Positions 35,339 to 43,083 of a DNA stretch of 64,000 nt are shown here, in pieces (position 1 is the stretch's first letter; every line of letters starts with the position of its first letter). Position numbers and translations under genes: made by a program. A model generated the notes under the pieces. It was not told the origin of the DNA, made no database searches, and worked only from the letters and a program-made list of their open reading frames with translations. This stretch comes from Microterricola viridarii (GTDB taxonomy: Bacteria > Actinomycetota > Actinomycetes > Actinomycetales > Microbacteriaceae), in the NCBI RefSeq assembly GCF_001542775.1, contig NZ_CP014145.1, positions 1,798,001-1,862,000 on the forward strand. Direction: 5' to 3'.

Positions 35339-35415
35339 TGGTCGGGCTGACAGGATTTGAACCTGCGACCCCCTGACCCCCAGTCAGGTGCGCTACCAAG
35401 CTGCGCTACAGCCCG
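35339..35415 (-). tRNA. tRNA-Pro (anticodon GGG)
   Basis: On the minus strand the acceptor CGGGCTG pairs with CAGCCCG; a D arm (TAGCGCAGCTTGGTAGCGCA), an anticodon stem CCTGA/TCAGG with loop CTGGGGG (anticodon GGG), and a T arm with GGTTCAAATCC are all present. The discriminator is A, and CCA is encoded. Its 3' end is the right boundary of the island, a classic integration target. Confidence 0.95.
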
Positions 35416-35668
35416 TAGTCTCTGGTTGGCCACCGACCGAGTAAACCCGGCTGGCGCTTGCCCCGAAGACAACTTGTCAATAGTAGCGCGAACTTCGTGC
35501 GTCGATTGCCACTTTGAATCCGCCGGGCGTGTTCCGCGCGACTTTCGGATGCCGAGGCGACTCCTTCAGCTCGACAGCCGCCGAGGTCGCATCCGACAAA
35601 GGGGCGGGTCAACGCCGAGATCGGGATGTCGGTAGCGGCAGCTCGGCAGTGCGCTCTAGGGTTTTCCC

Positions 35669-36268
35669 ATGTCTGAAATCGCGCCGGTACGAATCGTGTC
35701 CGTCTCCGACGCGCCGTGGGCCGACGTCGAGCGGGTGTTCGGCACACGCGGCGATCCGGCCACCTGCTGGTGCCAGTTCTTCAAACTCTCGAACGAGGAG
35801 TGGAAGAACGCCGAAGCGTCCGCGTGCAAGACCGCGCTCGAGCAGCAGGTGCGCGTGGCCGCTCCCCCGCCCGGCGTCATCGCTTACCGCGGCGACGAGG
35901 CTGTGGGCTGGTGCGCCGTGGAGCCCCGGGTCAACTACGGCCGCCTGATGCGTACGCGCGTGGTCGCAGGCGGCAGCCCCGAGTCCCCCGACGATGAGGG
36001 GGTGTGGGCGGTGACCTGTTTCGTCGTGCGGGTCGGCCACCGCCGCCGCGGCGTCGGCGGCGAGCTGTTGCGCGGCGCAATCGAGCAGGCGCGGGCGCTC
36101 GGCGCCGAAGCGATCGAGGGGTACCCCGTCGATGTCGCCGTGCGTGGCAAGACCAGCTCGGCCGACCTCTACCACGGCACGCTCACGCAGTTCCTGGCCG
36201 CCGGCTTCGAGGAGGTGGCCAGGCCGAGCGCGGACAGGCCGGTCATGCAGCTGCATTTCGCGCGTTGA
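35669..36268 (+). CDS. GNAT family N-acetyltransferase
   Basis: A 199-residue acyltransferase. The cofactor-binding motif is CFVVRVGHRRRGVGGELLRGAIEQAR (V-R-x-x-x-R-R-x-G-V-G), with strand VGWCAVEPRVNYGRLMRTRV before it and FLAAGFEEVAR after it. The N-terminal CWCQFF segment (Cys-Trp-Cys) is typical of a GNAT subgroup found in actinobacteria. The substrate is unknown. It is preceded by 250 bases without a gene after the tRNA. Confidence 0.85.
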   Translation: MSEIAPVRIVSVSDAPWADVERVFGTRGDPATCWCQFFKLSNEEWKNAEASACKTALEQQVRVAAPPPGVIAYRGDEAVGWCAVEPRVNYGRLMRTRVVAGGSPESPDDEGVWAVTCFVVRVGHRRRGVGGELLRGAIEQARALGAEAIEGYPVDVAVRGKTSSADLYHGTLTQFLAAGFEEVARPSADRPVMQLHFAR

Positions 36269-36355
36269 GCTGACACAGCGCAGACTCATGGCGCGTTCAT
36301 AGCTTCTCTCGGTAGTCTCAGGCGTCCGCACAACGATCTCCGAATCTAGGAAACC

Positions 36356-36826
36356 ATGTCTCGCACTCCTGCGCCCAAGTCCACCAACCTTCCCGTCATC
36401 CTGCTGTGGATCGCTTCGATCGCCGTTGCGGCGATCGGCTACCTCGTCATGACCAGCTCGATCGCCGCCCAGACCGCGCTCTACACCGCCGGCTCGCAGG
36501 ACGTGAGCGCCATGCTCACCGGCCAGTCCGGCGTGACCCTCGGCACGACGCTCATCGGCGTCGGCGTGCTGGGCCTGCTGCTGGCCCTCGCCGTGCACGC
36601 GCACAACTTCGCCCTGGCTCGCGCGCAGGCCGCCCTCACTTTCGACGACTTCGACGAGTTCGACACCGACGATGACAACGACCTCGTGCACAGCACCGCC
36701 ACCCCGGCGGCCCACGTCGTCGAGGTCAACGAGGTCGTCACGGCCGAGGCTCCCGCGCCGGCGGACGAGCCTGCCAAGGCCTCCAAGGCCGCGGCCGACG
36801 AGAAGCCGGCCACGCCCGCCTCGTAG
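36356..36826 (+). CDS. Hypothetical two-helix membrane protein with acidic/Ala-rich tail
   Basis: A 156-residue protein. Two membrane helices (VILLWIASIAVAAIGYLVMT and GTTLIGVGVLGLLLALAVHA) are followed by an acidic stretch FDDFDEFDTDDDND and a low-complexity Ala/Pro/Lys tail. No family is recognised; the type is common in Microbacteriaceae. It is transcribed alone and ends in a strong hairpin. Confidence 0.65.
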   Translation: MSRTPAPKSTNLPVILLWIASIAVAAIGYLVMTSSIAAQTALYTAGSQDVSAMLTGQSGVTLGTTLIGVGVLGLLLALAVHAHNFALARAQAALTFDDFDEFDTDDDNDLVHSTATPAAHVVEVNEVVTAEAPAPADEPAKASKAAADEKPATPAS

Positions 36827-36862
36827 TACCCGATTCACCCGCTGCAGCTCGCAGCACCCGCG

Positions 36863-36905
36863 CTCTGGCGCCGGGCGGCCCCGCCGCCCGGCGCCAGAGG
36901 CATTT
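36863..36905 (+). terminator. Strong GC hairpin terminator
   Basis: CTCTGGCGCCGGGCGGC and GCCGCCCGGCGCCAGAG form a perfect 17-bp stem with loop CCC, followed by GCATTTCT. Confidence 0.85.
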
Positions 36906-36993
36906 CTCCCCGGAACCGTGCCCGCCGCGCCGGGCGAGGTGCGCGACGCGCGGCAATCTTGTCGGTCACCGTGGGCGCGAGTAGGGTCGCGCT

Positions 36994-37539
36994 ATGGGCA
37001 CTCACTCCGGCGCATCCCGCACACACCCGGTCGTCGTCGGCGTCTCCCCCGGCCAACCGGCCCACGTCGTGTTGCAGGCGGCCCGCTTCGCCGCCCAGTT
37101 CCAGACGGAGCTCGTCTGCGCGCACGTGAACCCGGGCCGCTTCTCGACCTCTGAGTCCCCGGATGGCTCGATGCTGACCGCCCCGATCGACCCTGACTTC
37201 GCCGATGAGCGCGAGGTCGCCTTCGACACCCGACTGGAGAACTCACTCTCCGAGATCCTCGCCGACAGCGGGGTGAGCTGGCGCCCGCTGGTGATCGCCG
37301 GCGACGTCGCCACGGCGCTCGGCCACCTCGCCGACACGGTAGACGCAGCGATGATCGTCGTCGGCACGCACGAGCGCTCCTTCGGCGGCGGTATCCAGGA
37401 GTTCTTCAACCGCTCCATCGCCGTCAACCTCGCGCACAGTCAGCTGCGCCCCGTCGTGGTCATCCCGGCCCGGGCACCGGGCGGCGATGCAGCACACACC
37501 GCGCCCACAGTGCCTCCTGCCCCGGCGGCGAGCGCGTGA
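36994..37539 (+). CDS. Universal stress protein family protein
   Basis: A 181-residue cytoplasmic protein with a single USP domain: VVVGVSPGQPAHVVLQAARF at the start and AAMIVVGTHERSFGGGIQEFFN..SIAVNLAHSQLRPVVVIP at the end, which carries a variant of the G-x2-G-x9-G-S/T nucleotide motif. The C-terminus is Pro/Ala-rich. It is first in a tight group with two fluoride channel genes; its stop overlaps the next start (GTGA). Confidence 0.85.
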   Translation: MGTHSGASRTHPVVVGVSPGQPAHVVLQAARFAAQFQTELVCAHVNPGRFSTSESPDGSMLTAPIDPDFADEREVAFDTRLENSLSEILADSGVSWRPLVIAGDVATALGHLADTVDAAMIVVGTHERSFGGGIQEFFNRSIAVNLAHSQLRPVVVIPARAPGGDAAHTAPTVPPAPAASA

Positions 37540-38003
37540 GTCCCGGCATCCGCCCGCCCCACCTGCGCTGGGCTCCGATCGCCCTGGTCGCCGTCGGCGG
37601 CGCGTTCGGGGCGGCAGCCCGGGAGGGTCTCTCCCTGGCGATCCCGAACCTCGGCCAGGTGCCGATCGCCATCCCGATCGTCAACGTGCTCGGCGCGTTC
37701 CTGCTCGGCTACCTTTACGAGGCCGTCACCCGCATCGACCCCGCCAAACCGACCGGCAAGAACCTGAAGCTGCTGTTGGGCACCGGGTTCTGCGGCGGCT
37801 TCACCACCTACAGCTCGCTCGCCACCGATACCGCCGTGCTGTTCCGGGACGGGCTCCCCTGGCCGGCAGTGCTCTACGCCCTCGGCACCGTGGTGGTCGG
37901 CGCCGCCGCCACCTGGGCCGGCATCGTGGTGGCGAGCGCCATCAACGCACGGATGACGGCCGCCGCCGATCCGCAACCAGCAGAGCAGGGGGCCGGCTCG
38001 TGA
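37536..38003 (+). CDS. crcB: Fluoride channel CrcB/FluC, subunit 1
   Basis: A 155-residue membrane protein with four helices, of the FluC fluoride exporter family. Signatures are GGAFGAAAREGLSLA, PIVNVLGAFLLGYLYE (conserved Asn) and GTGFCGGFTTYSSLATDTAVL (the Phe-box/TTYS polar track). FluC removes fluoride as a dual-topology dimer. The GTG at 37536 overlaps the USP stop, and its own stop overlaps the second crcB start, so the two channel halves are made together, probably as a heterodimer. Confidence 0.92.
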   Translation: MSPGIRPPHLRWAPIALVAVGGAFGAAAREGLSLAIPNLGQVPIAIPIVNVLGAFLLGYLYEAVTRIDPAKPTGKNLKLLLGTGFCGGFTTYSSLATDTAVLFRDGLPWPAVLYALGTVVVGAAATWAGIVVASAINARMTAAADPQPAEQGAGS

Positions 38004-38377
38004 CACCGCTGATCTTCCTGCTGCTCGCCGTCGCCGGCGGGGTCGGCGCCGGGGTGCGTTTCCTCGTGGACGGGCTGATCCGGGCCCGGCTGAAGACGGC
38101 GTTCCCGTGGGCGACGACCATCATCAACGCTTCCGGCTCGCTGGTGCTGGGCTTCCTCACCGGGCTCACCTTGGTGCACGTGTTGCCCAGCGACCTCAGC
38201 ATCATTCTCGGCACCGGCTTCCTCGGCGGCTACACGACGTTCAGCACGGCTAGCTATGAGACGGTGCAGCTGATCAAGCAGGGGCGGCTCGGGGCGGCAT
38301 TCACCAGTGGGGTCGTCATGCTCGTGCTCTGCGTCGCATTGGCGGCGCTCGGCCTGTGGTGGGGCAGCTCGATCTAG
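38000..38377 (+). CDS. crcB: Fluoride channel CrcB/FluC, subunit 2
   Basis: A 125-residue FluC protein with four helices: GGVGAGVRFLVDGLIRAR, TIINASGSLVLGFLTGL (conserved Asn) and LGTGFLGGYTTFSTASYETV (TTFST track). GTG start at 38000, overlapping the stop of the first copy (GTGA). Paired crcB genes are usual in actinobacteria, giving channels of opposite membrane orientation. Confidence 0.92.
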   Translation: MTPLIFLLLAVAGGVGAGVRFLVDGLIRARLKTAFPWATTIINASGSLVLGFLTGLTLVHVLPSDLSIILGTGFLGGYTTFSTASYETVQLIKQGRLGAAFTSGVVMLVLCVALAALGLWWGSSI

Positions 38378-38395
38378 GCGAGCCGATCCGGGTAC

Positions 38396-38490
38396 GGGGT
38401 CTCGATACGCTCGTTCCTCGCTACTCGACCAACGAGGAATGCGCGTGCCCGTGCGGGGTCTCGATACGCTCGTTCCTCGCTACTCGACCA
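38396..38490. repeat. Two identical 36-bp direct repeats
   Basis: GGGGTCTCGATACGCTCGTT followed by CCTCGCTACTCGACCA occurs at 38396-38431 and again, identical, at 38455-38490. The unit is of the interspersed intergenic type (GGTCTCGATACGCTCG...CTACTCGACCA) common in Microbacteriaceae genomes. It lies between the convergent crcB and urea transporter genes. Confidence 0.85.
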
Positions 38491-38508
38491 GCGGTTGCGC
38501 CTCCGATT

Positions 38509-39438
38509 TCAGGTGCGCTTGGCCGCACGGATGTAATGGGCGATGACCAGGAACACCCAGGTCGTCAGAATGTAGGGCCAGGTGTATGTCGGCCCGGGCA
38601 AGTGGTGCATCAACAGCGTCACCACTGCGGTGACGATGGTGCCGATCACGGCCAGCGTCCAGGAGATGCCACTGCTTTGCAGGAACACGACCGAGAGCGC
38701 GATCGCGGTGAGCACACCAGAGTAGCCGGCCAGCCCATTCGCCGTCTCGGTGAGAGTCTCCCCCATCGCCAGTGCGCACAGGCTGCCGATCGCGCTGCCG
38801 AGCACCGCCGCGGCGCCCACCTTCCAGTTGGCGATGAACAGGCCGGCGAGAATCAAAGCGCCCGCCCAGATGCTGTCGACCAGCACCACCTGTGACACGT
38901 TCGTCAGCAACGAGCGCGCAAAGGCCAGCGGCACCGAGTCGATGGTGGCGGATGCCGGTGAGCTCACGTGCAGGGCCTGCGTGCTGAGCAGCACACCCGT
39001 GGCGACGATGCAGAACGGCGCCGTCGTCGATGGCAGCGCGAACACCTTCAGCGGGGTCCGCGTGAACAGGGCGACCACGAGCCAGGCGACGGGAGCGCAG
39101 AGCGCACCGCCGACGAGCGCGATCGGGTATGAGGCGATCTGGCCGCCGAGCGCGGCGAACGTCGCCGCTCCGACGAGTGCGCCGCAGAAGCCCTGCAGCC
39201 CGGCCGTCACGTCGGACGCGGACGCTCCCAGCAGCCGCCCGGCCAGTGTCGCCGCCACGCAGCCGATGACCACGAGCACCGCCATCCGCCAGTCGGCGAC
39301 GGCGAAGGCGGCCAGTATCAGCACACCCGTGTAGATGTTCGCCTGAAAGAAGATCTGCGACAGCCCGTGCCCGAAACCGAGCAACCATGCCCCGGGTGAG
39401 CCGACGGTGGTGGGCGACGTCGCGCCAACGGCGCTCAT
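38509..39438 (-). CDS. Urea transporter
   Basis: A 309-residue membrane channel of the urea transporter (UT, SLC14-like) family. It has about ten helices in two repeats: FFQANIYTGVLILAAFAVAD, LQGFCGALVGAATFA, ALPSTTAPFCIVATGV, and in the second half SIWAGALILAGLFIANWKVG and GLAGYSGVLTAIALS. These match the pore repeats of bacterial UT proteins. It is the last gene of the urease operon; its ATG overlaps the nickel transporter stop. It brings urea in for urease. Confidence 0.88.
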   Translation of the reverse strand: MSAVGATSPTTVGSPGAWLLGFGHGLSQIFFQANIYTGVLILAAFAVADWRMAVLVVIGCVAATLAGRLLGASASDVTAGLQGFCGALVGAATFAALGGQIASYPIALVGGALCAPVAWLVVALFTRTPLKVFALPSTTAPFCIVATGVLLSTQALHVSSPASATIDSVPLAFARSLLTNVSQVVLVDSIWAGALILAGLFIANWKVGAAAVLGSAIGSLCALAMGETLTETANGLAGYSGVLTAIALSVVFLQSSGISWTLAVIGTIVTAVVTLLMHHLPGPTYTWPYILTTWVFLVIAHYIRAAKRT

Positions 39439-40631
39439 CTCAGGCCGTCCCCTCGGTCGTTCCCCGTCGGTGGGCTGCCCGGCGGTGCGGCCGCCCCGGC
39501 ATCCGGCACGTCGCCCCCGTTACCGCCGACGCCGCCGGCCTGGCCGGATGCCACCGCCCAGCGCTCCTCCACCTTGCCCAGCTTCCAGTACGCGGTGGAG
39601 ATGAGCCAGGCGAGCACCAGCGTGCCGACGATGATGTAGCCGACGTTCTCCAGGTCGATGCTGGCCACCCAGCCGGTCAGCGGGTCTTGCAGGCCGAGCC
39701 GCTCGTTGAGCAGGCCCACCAGCTCGATCCCGCCGATGATCACGGCGATCATCACGGAGAGCCCGGTGATGGTGAGGTTGTAGTACACCTTGCGGATCGG
39801 GTTGATCGTGGCCCAGCCGTACGCCCGCACCATGACGGCCGAGTCGAGGGTGTCGAACAGGCTCATGCCGGCGGCGAAGATCAGCGGCAGGCAGAGGATC
39901 GCGTACCACGGCAGGCCGGTCGCCGCCCCGGTGCCGGCCAGCACGAGGAGGGCGATCTCGCTGGCGGTGTCGAAGCCGAGCCCGAACAGGAAGCCGACCA
40001 GGTACATCTTGCCCGGCCGGTCGATCGACTTCATCATGGGGCCGATGATGCGGGTGAGAAAGCCCCGGCCCTGCAGGTGCTTCTCCAGCTCGAGTTCGTC
40101 GAGTTGACCGTCGCGGGAGGCCCGCCAGACTTTGAGGATGCCCATGAACGCGACCGCGTTGATGAGCCCGATGAGCAGCAGGAACACGCCGGAGACCGCG
40201 GTGCCGAACAGGCCCAGGCCGTTGCGCACCCCGTTGCCGTCATCCGTCAGCCCGACCGCCCAACTCACGCCGATCGCCAGCAGGGCCGCCATCAGAAATA
40301 CGACGGTCGAGTGGCCGAGGGAGAAGAACAGCCCGACGCCGGCGGCCGGCCGCTTCAGGTCGACGAGCTTGCGCGTCGTGTTGTCGATGGCCGCGATGTG
40401 GTCGGCGTCAAAGGCGTGCCGCACGCCGAGCACGTAGGCGACGACGGCGATGCCCACCCCGAAGACCGAGGAGCCCAGCTGCAGGTGCAGCGGTTCCACC
40501 AGGATGAAGAAGAGGCCGAAGCCCAGGATGTGGATGAGCGCGACGGGGATAAACGCCACGATGACCTGCGCGCGGTAGGACCGCTGCCTCTTCGTCGCCG
40601 TCCCCTGCTCCACGGCCGTCTGTGCACGCAT
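39435..40631 (-). CDS. NiCoT-family nickel/cobalt transporter
   Basis: A 398-residue permease with about eight helices. The family signature RHAFDADHIAAIDNTTR is at about residues 70-86; GLFFSLGHSTVVFLMA, LGFDTASEIALL and LFDTLDSAVMVRAYGWA follow, which define the HoxN/NixA type. The ATG at 40631 was chosen since AGGAGG lies eight bases away; an upstream GTG at 40637 is too close to it. It supplies nickel for urease and sits between ureD and the urea transporter. The C-terminal 35 residues are low complexity. Confidence 0.93.
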   Translation of the reverse strand: MRAQTAVEQGTATKRQRSYRAQVIVAFIPVALIHILGFGLFFILVEPLHLQLGSSVFGVGIAVVAYVLGVRHAFDADHIAAIDNTTRKLVDLKRPAAGVGLFFSLGHSTVVFLMAALLAIGVSWAVGLTDDGNGVRNGLGLFGTAVSGVFLLLIGLINAVAFMGILKVWRASRDGQLDELELEKHLQGRGFLTRIIGPMMKSIDRPGKMYLVGFLFGLGFDTASEIALLVLAGTGAATGLPWYAILCLPLIFAAGMSLFDTLDSAVMVRAYGWATINPIRKVYYNLTITGLSVMIAVIIGGIELVGLLNERLGLQDPLTGWVASIDLENVGYIIVGTLVLAWLISTAYWKLGKVEERWAVASGQAGGVGGNGGDVPDAGAAAPPGSPPTGNDRGDGLR

Positions 40632-40643
40632 GGCCACGTCCTC

Positions 40644-41699
40644 CTAACTCTTGCGAATCACCGGCGCGCTGACGCCGGTCAGAAGCTCATGAACGGCGGA
40701 TGCCGCGGCCGTGTTCGCCCGGGCCACGGCAATCGTGTCGTTGCCCACCAGGCGCAGCCACACCCCCACGTCGCCGGGCAGCGCACTCACCCCGAAGAGC
40801 AGCGTGTCGCCGAAGTCCTCGGCGAGCACGGCGTGCAGCCGGTCGGCGAGCACCGCGACGGGCACGCGTGGCGTGAACACGTAGAGCATGGCGAGCACGT
40901 CGCGGTCGGCCAGGACGCCGAGTCCGGAGACACCGCTCGCCTGCCCGCCCGGGCAGAGCCGCACCCGGTCCAGGGCGATCAGCCGGCCGTCCGGGCGGCG
41001 CACCTCGAGGTCCGAGGCGTACACCGCGTAGGCGTGCCGCTCCCCCCGGGCCAGGCGCCCGGCGTAGACGGTCTCGCCGAGCAGCATCGTCGCCGACTCG
41101 TCGAGCACCACGGCCGTCTGCTGGTAGAAGCGCGAGTCAATGAAGGGCACCACTGGGTCGGGCAGGTACTCCAGATAGGCATCCGCCTCGACCGCTATGT
41201 TCATGACCGAGGAGGCGTAGTCGTGCTCCATCCGGTACACCTTGGTGTGCGCCTGGGTGGTGACGTGGGCCGAGGTGCCCGGGCCGAAGCTCAGGTCGGT
41301 GCGCAGCCGGTCCCCCTGCAGGATGCCGCCGCCGGTGGACATCAGGTAGGTGTAGGCCATGTCTGGGCGCAGCGTGTTGTAGTAGAGCGGGTGCATGATC
41401 TGCAGCGGCGACTTCTGGTAGTGCCGCACCAGCTCGGTCCTCCCGCCGTTCTGCGCGAACGCCAGCTGTAGGACTCCGACCTTGCCCGGGCTGCCGACCG
41501 GCAGGCTCGGCGGCGTACCCGCATAGTGGAGCACCTCGGCCGGTACCCGCGCCGGCTCGTAGAAGGCGGGCTCGAGGCGGTAGCCGCCCGGCCGCGGCTG
41601 TTTCAGCGGCAGCGGGCTGACCGGCGCCAGTGTGCCGGCCCCGGGCACCCCGTCGGCGGCATCCAGCGGCTTCGCCAACGCCGCTCTCGAGTTACTCAT
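40644..41699 (-). CDS. ureD: Urease accessory protein UreD
   Basis: A 351-residue accessory protein that forms the UreDFG complex loading nickel and CO2 into urease. Signatures are QIMHPLYYNTLRPDMAYTYL, STGGGILQGDRL, TTQAHTKVYRM and YLPDPVVPFIDSRFYQQTAV. The ATG at 41699 overlaps the ureG stop (ATGA), so they are coupled. The N-terminal 35 residues before the domain are unusual but fit the overlap. Confidence 0.95.
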   Translation of the reverse strand: MSNSRAALAKPLDAADGVPGAGTLAPVSPLPLKQPRPGGYRLEPAFYEPARVPAEVLHYAGTPPSLPVGSPGKVGVLQLAFAQNGGRTELVRHYQKSPLQIMHPLYYNTLRPDMAYTYLMSTGGGILQGDRLRTDLSFGPGTSAHVTTQAHTKVYRMEHDYASSVMNIAVEADAYLEYLPDPVVPFIDSRFYQQTAVVLDESATMLLGETVYAGRLARGERHAYAVYASDLEVRRPDGRLIALDRVRLCPGGQASGVSGLGVLADRDVLAMLYVFTPRVPVAVLADRLHAVLAEDFGDTLLFGVSALPGDVGVWLRLVGNDTIAVARANTAAASAVHELLTGVSAPVIRKS

Positions 41700-42331
41700 C
41701 CGACGAGTTCGGATCGGGCACCGTTCCATTGCGCCATGATCTCGCGATGCAGCTCATCCACGCCGTGGCCGGTCAACGAGTTGGTCAGCACGACGGGTTT
41801 GCCGTCGCGCACTCTGTTGGCGTCGCTGTGCATCACGTCGAGGTCGGTGCGCACGTACTGGGCGATGTCGATCTTGTTGATGACCAGGATGTCGCTCTCG
41901 GTGATGCCGGGCCCGCGCTTGCGCGGCATCTTCTCGCCCTCTGCGGTGTCCAGCACGAACACGAACACGTCGGCGAGCGCCGGCGAGAAGGTGAGCGTCA
42001 GGTTGTCGCCGCCCGACTCGTAGATGAGCGTGTCGATGTCGGGGAAGCGTTCCAGCATCTCGGCGCCGACGGCGAGGTTCATGGTCGGGTCGTCACGCAC
42101 GGCCGTGTGCGGGCAGGCGCCGGTCTCGACCCCCACCACCCGCTCCGGGTCGAGCACCCCGGCGAGCTCACGTCGCACGTGCTGGGCGTCCTCCTGCGTG
42201 TAGATGTCGTTGGTGATGACGCCGGGCGTGCGCCCGGCCGCGATCAGCATTGGCACCAGCGCCTCCGTCAGCGCTGTCTTGCCGGAACCCACCGGCCCGC
42301 CGATGCCGATTCTCAGTACGTTCTCGCTCAT
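41696..42331 (-). CDS. ureG: Urease accessory GTPase UreG
   Basis: A 211-residue SIMIBI GTPase delivering nickel to apo-urease. P-loop GGPVGSGKT at residues 11-19, the CPH-type metal motif within TGACPHTAVRDD, ESGGDNLTLTFSP, and base-specificity NKIDIA. There is no His-rich N-terminus. It lies between ureF and ureD and is coupled with ureD. Confidence 0.97.
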   Translation of the reverse strand: MSENVLRIGIGGPVGSGKTALTEALVPMLIAAGRTPGVITNDIYTQEDAQHVRRELAGVLDPERVVGVETGACPHTAVRDDPTMNLAVGAEMLERFPDIDTLIYESGGDNLTLTFSPALADVFVFVLDTAEGEKMPRKRGPGITESDILVINKIDIAQYVRTDLDVMHSDANRVRDGKPVVLTNSLTGHGVDELHREIMAQWNGARSELVG

Positions 42332-42368
42332 GGTTGTGTTCCTTTCCCCTCATAGTGCGAAGCCCGGC

Positions 42369-43076
42369 TCAGCTGGCGAACAGCCGCGCCTCCGCCCGCT
42401 CGTGTTGAGCCGACATGATGTCGGCCACAGGCGCACACCCGCCGATATCGGCGACATCGCGCCGGACGGCATCCGTCGCCACCTGCTCGATCACCGCTCC
42501 GATCTCGTACAGCACGACCTGTGCGTGCCGGTGGTCCGTCAGGCGTAGCCGGAGCGCGGCGCCGACGAAGCTCACCGAGAAGGCGAACAGGTCAGAAGCG
42601 ACGGCGGCCTCGGTGTCCACACCGCAGGCGGCGTAGACCACCGCCGTCGCGACCGGCTGGCACCCGGGCGTCGTGCGGGCCTTCACCCGGTTGGCGTACT
42701 CGGTGACTCCGGCCGCGTCACCGCCGCCGCCGAGCACCTCGGCGGCCAGATCGGCCAGCTGGTGGCCGCTGCGCACGGAGGCCGTGCGCATCTCGGCGTT
42801 CAGCTTGGAGGCGAACAGCCGGTGGTCGATCTCTTGAACTTCGTCCCAATCGGATGCCGTCGCGGCCCGGTGCGCCCCGGCGAGCGCTGTCGCGTCGCCG
42901 GGCCCCACCGAGTGCACGAGCAGGTCGGCCAGCAAGCCGTGCACGTCGCCGCGGGCGACGAGACGGGCCTGGCTGAATCCCTCCAGACCGTGCGACATCG
43001 TGTAGAAGCCGCTCGGGAAGGCCGAGTCTGAGAATTGCAGACTCGCCAACAGCTGGCGCGCATCCGTTGCTGCCAT
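42369..43076 (-). CDS. ureF: Urease accessory protein UreF
   Basis: A 235-residue all-helical protein of the UreDFG complex. Signatures are LLASLQFSDSAFPSGFYTMSHGLE at the N-terminus and RSGHQLADLA, FSVSFVGAALRLRLTDH in the body. The start at 43076 lies eight bases after the ureC stop. Confidence 0.93.
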   Translation of the reverse strand: MAATDARQLLASLQFSDSAFPSGFYTMSHGLEGFSQARLVARGDVHGLLADLLVHSVGPGDATALAGAHRAATASDWDEVQEIDHRLFASKLNAEMRTASVRSGHQLADLAAEVLGGGGDAAGVTEYANRVKARTTPGCQPVATAVVYAACGVDTEAAVASDLFAFSVSFVGAALRLRLTDHRHAQVVLYEIGAVIEQVATDAVRRDVADIGGCAPVADIMSAQHERAEARLFAS

Positions 43077-43083
43077 CAGGGCC

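Noticed and set aside
37536..38377. Tandem crcB genes as a novelty
   Set aside because: Paired fluoride channel genes are usual in actinobacteria.
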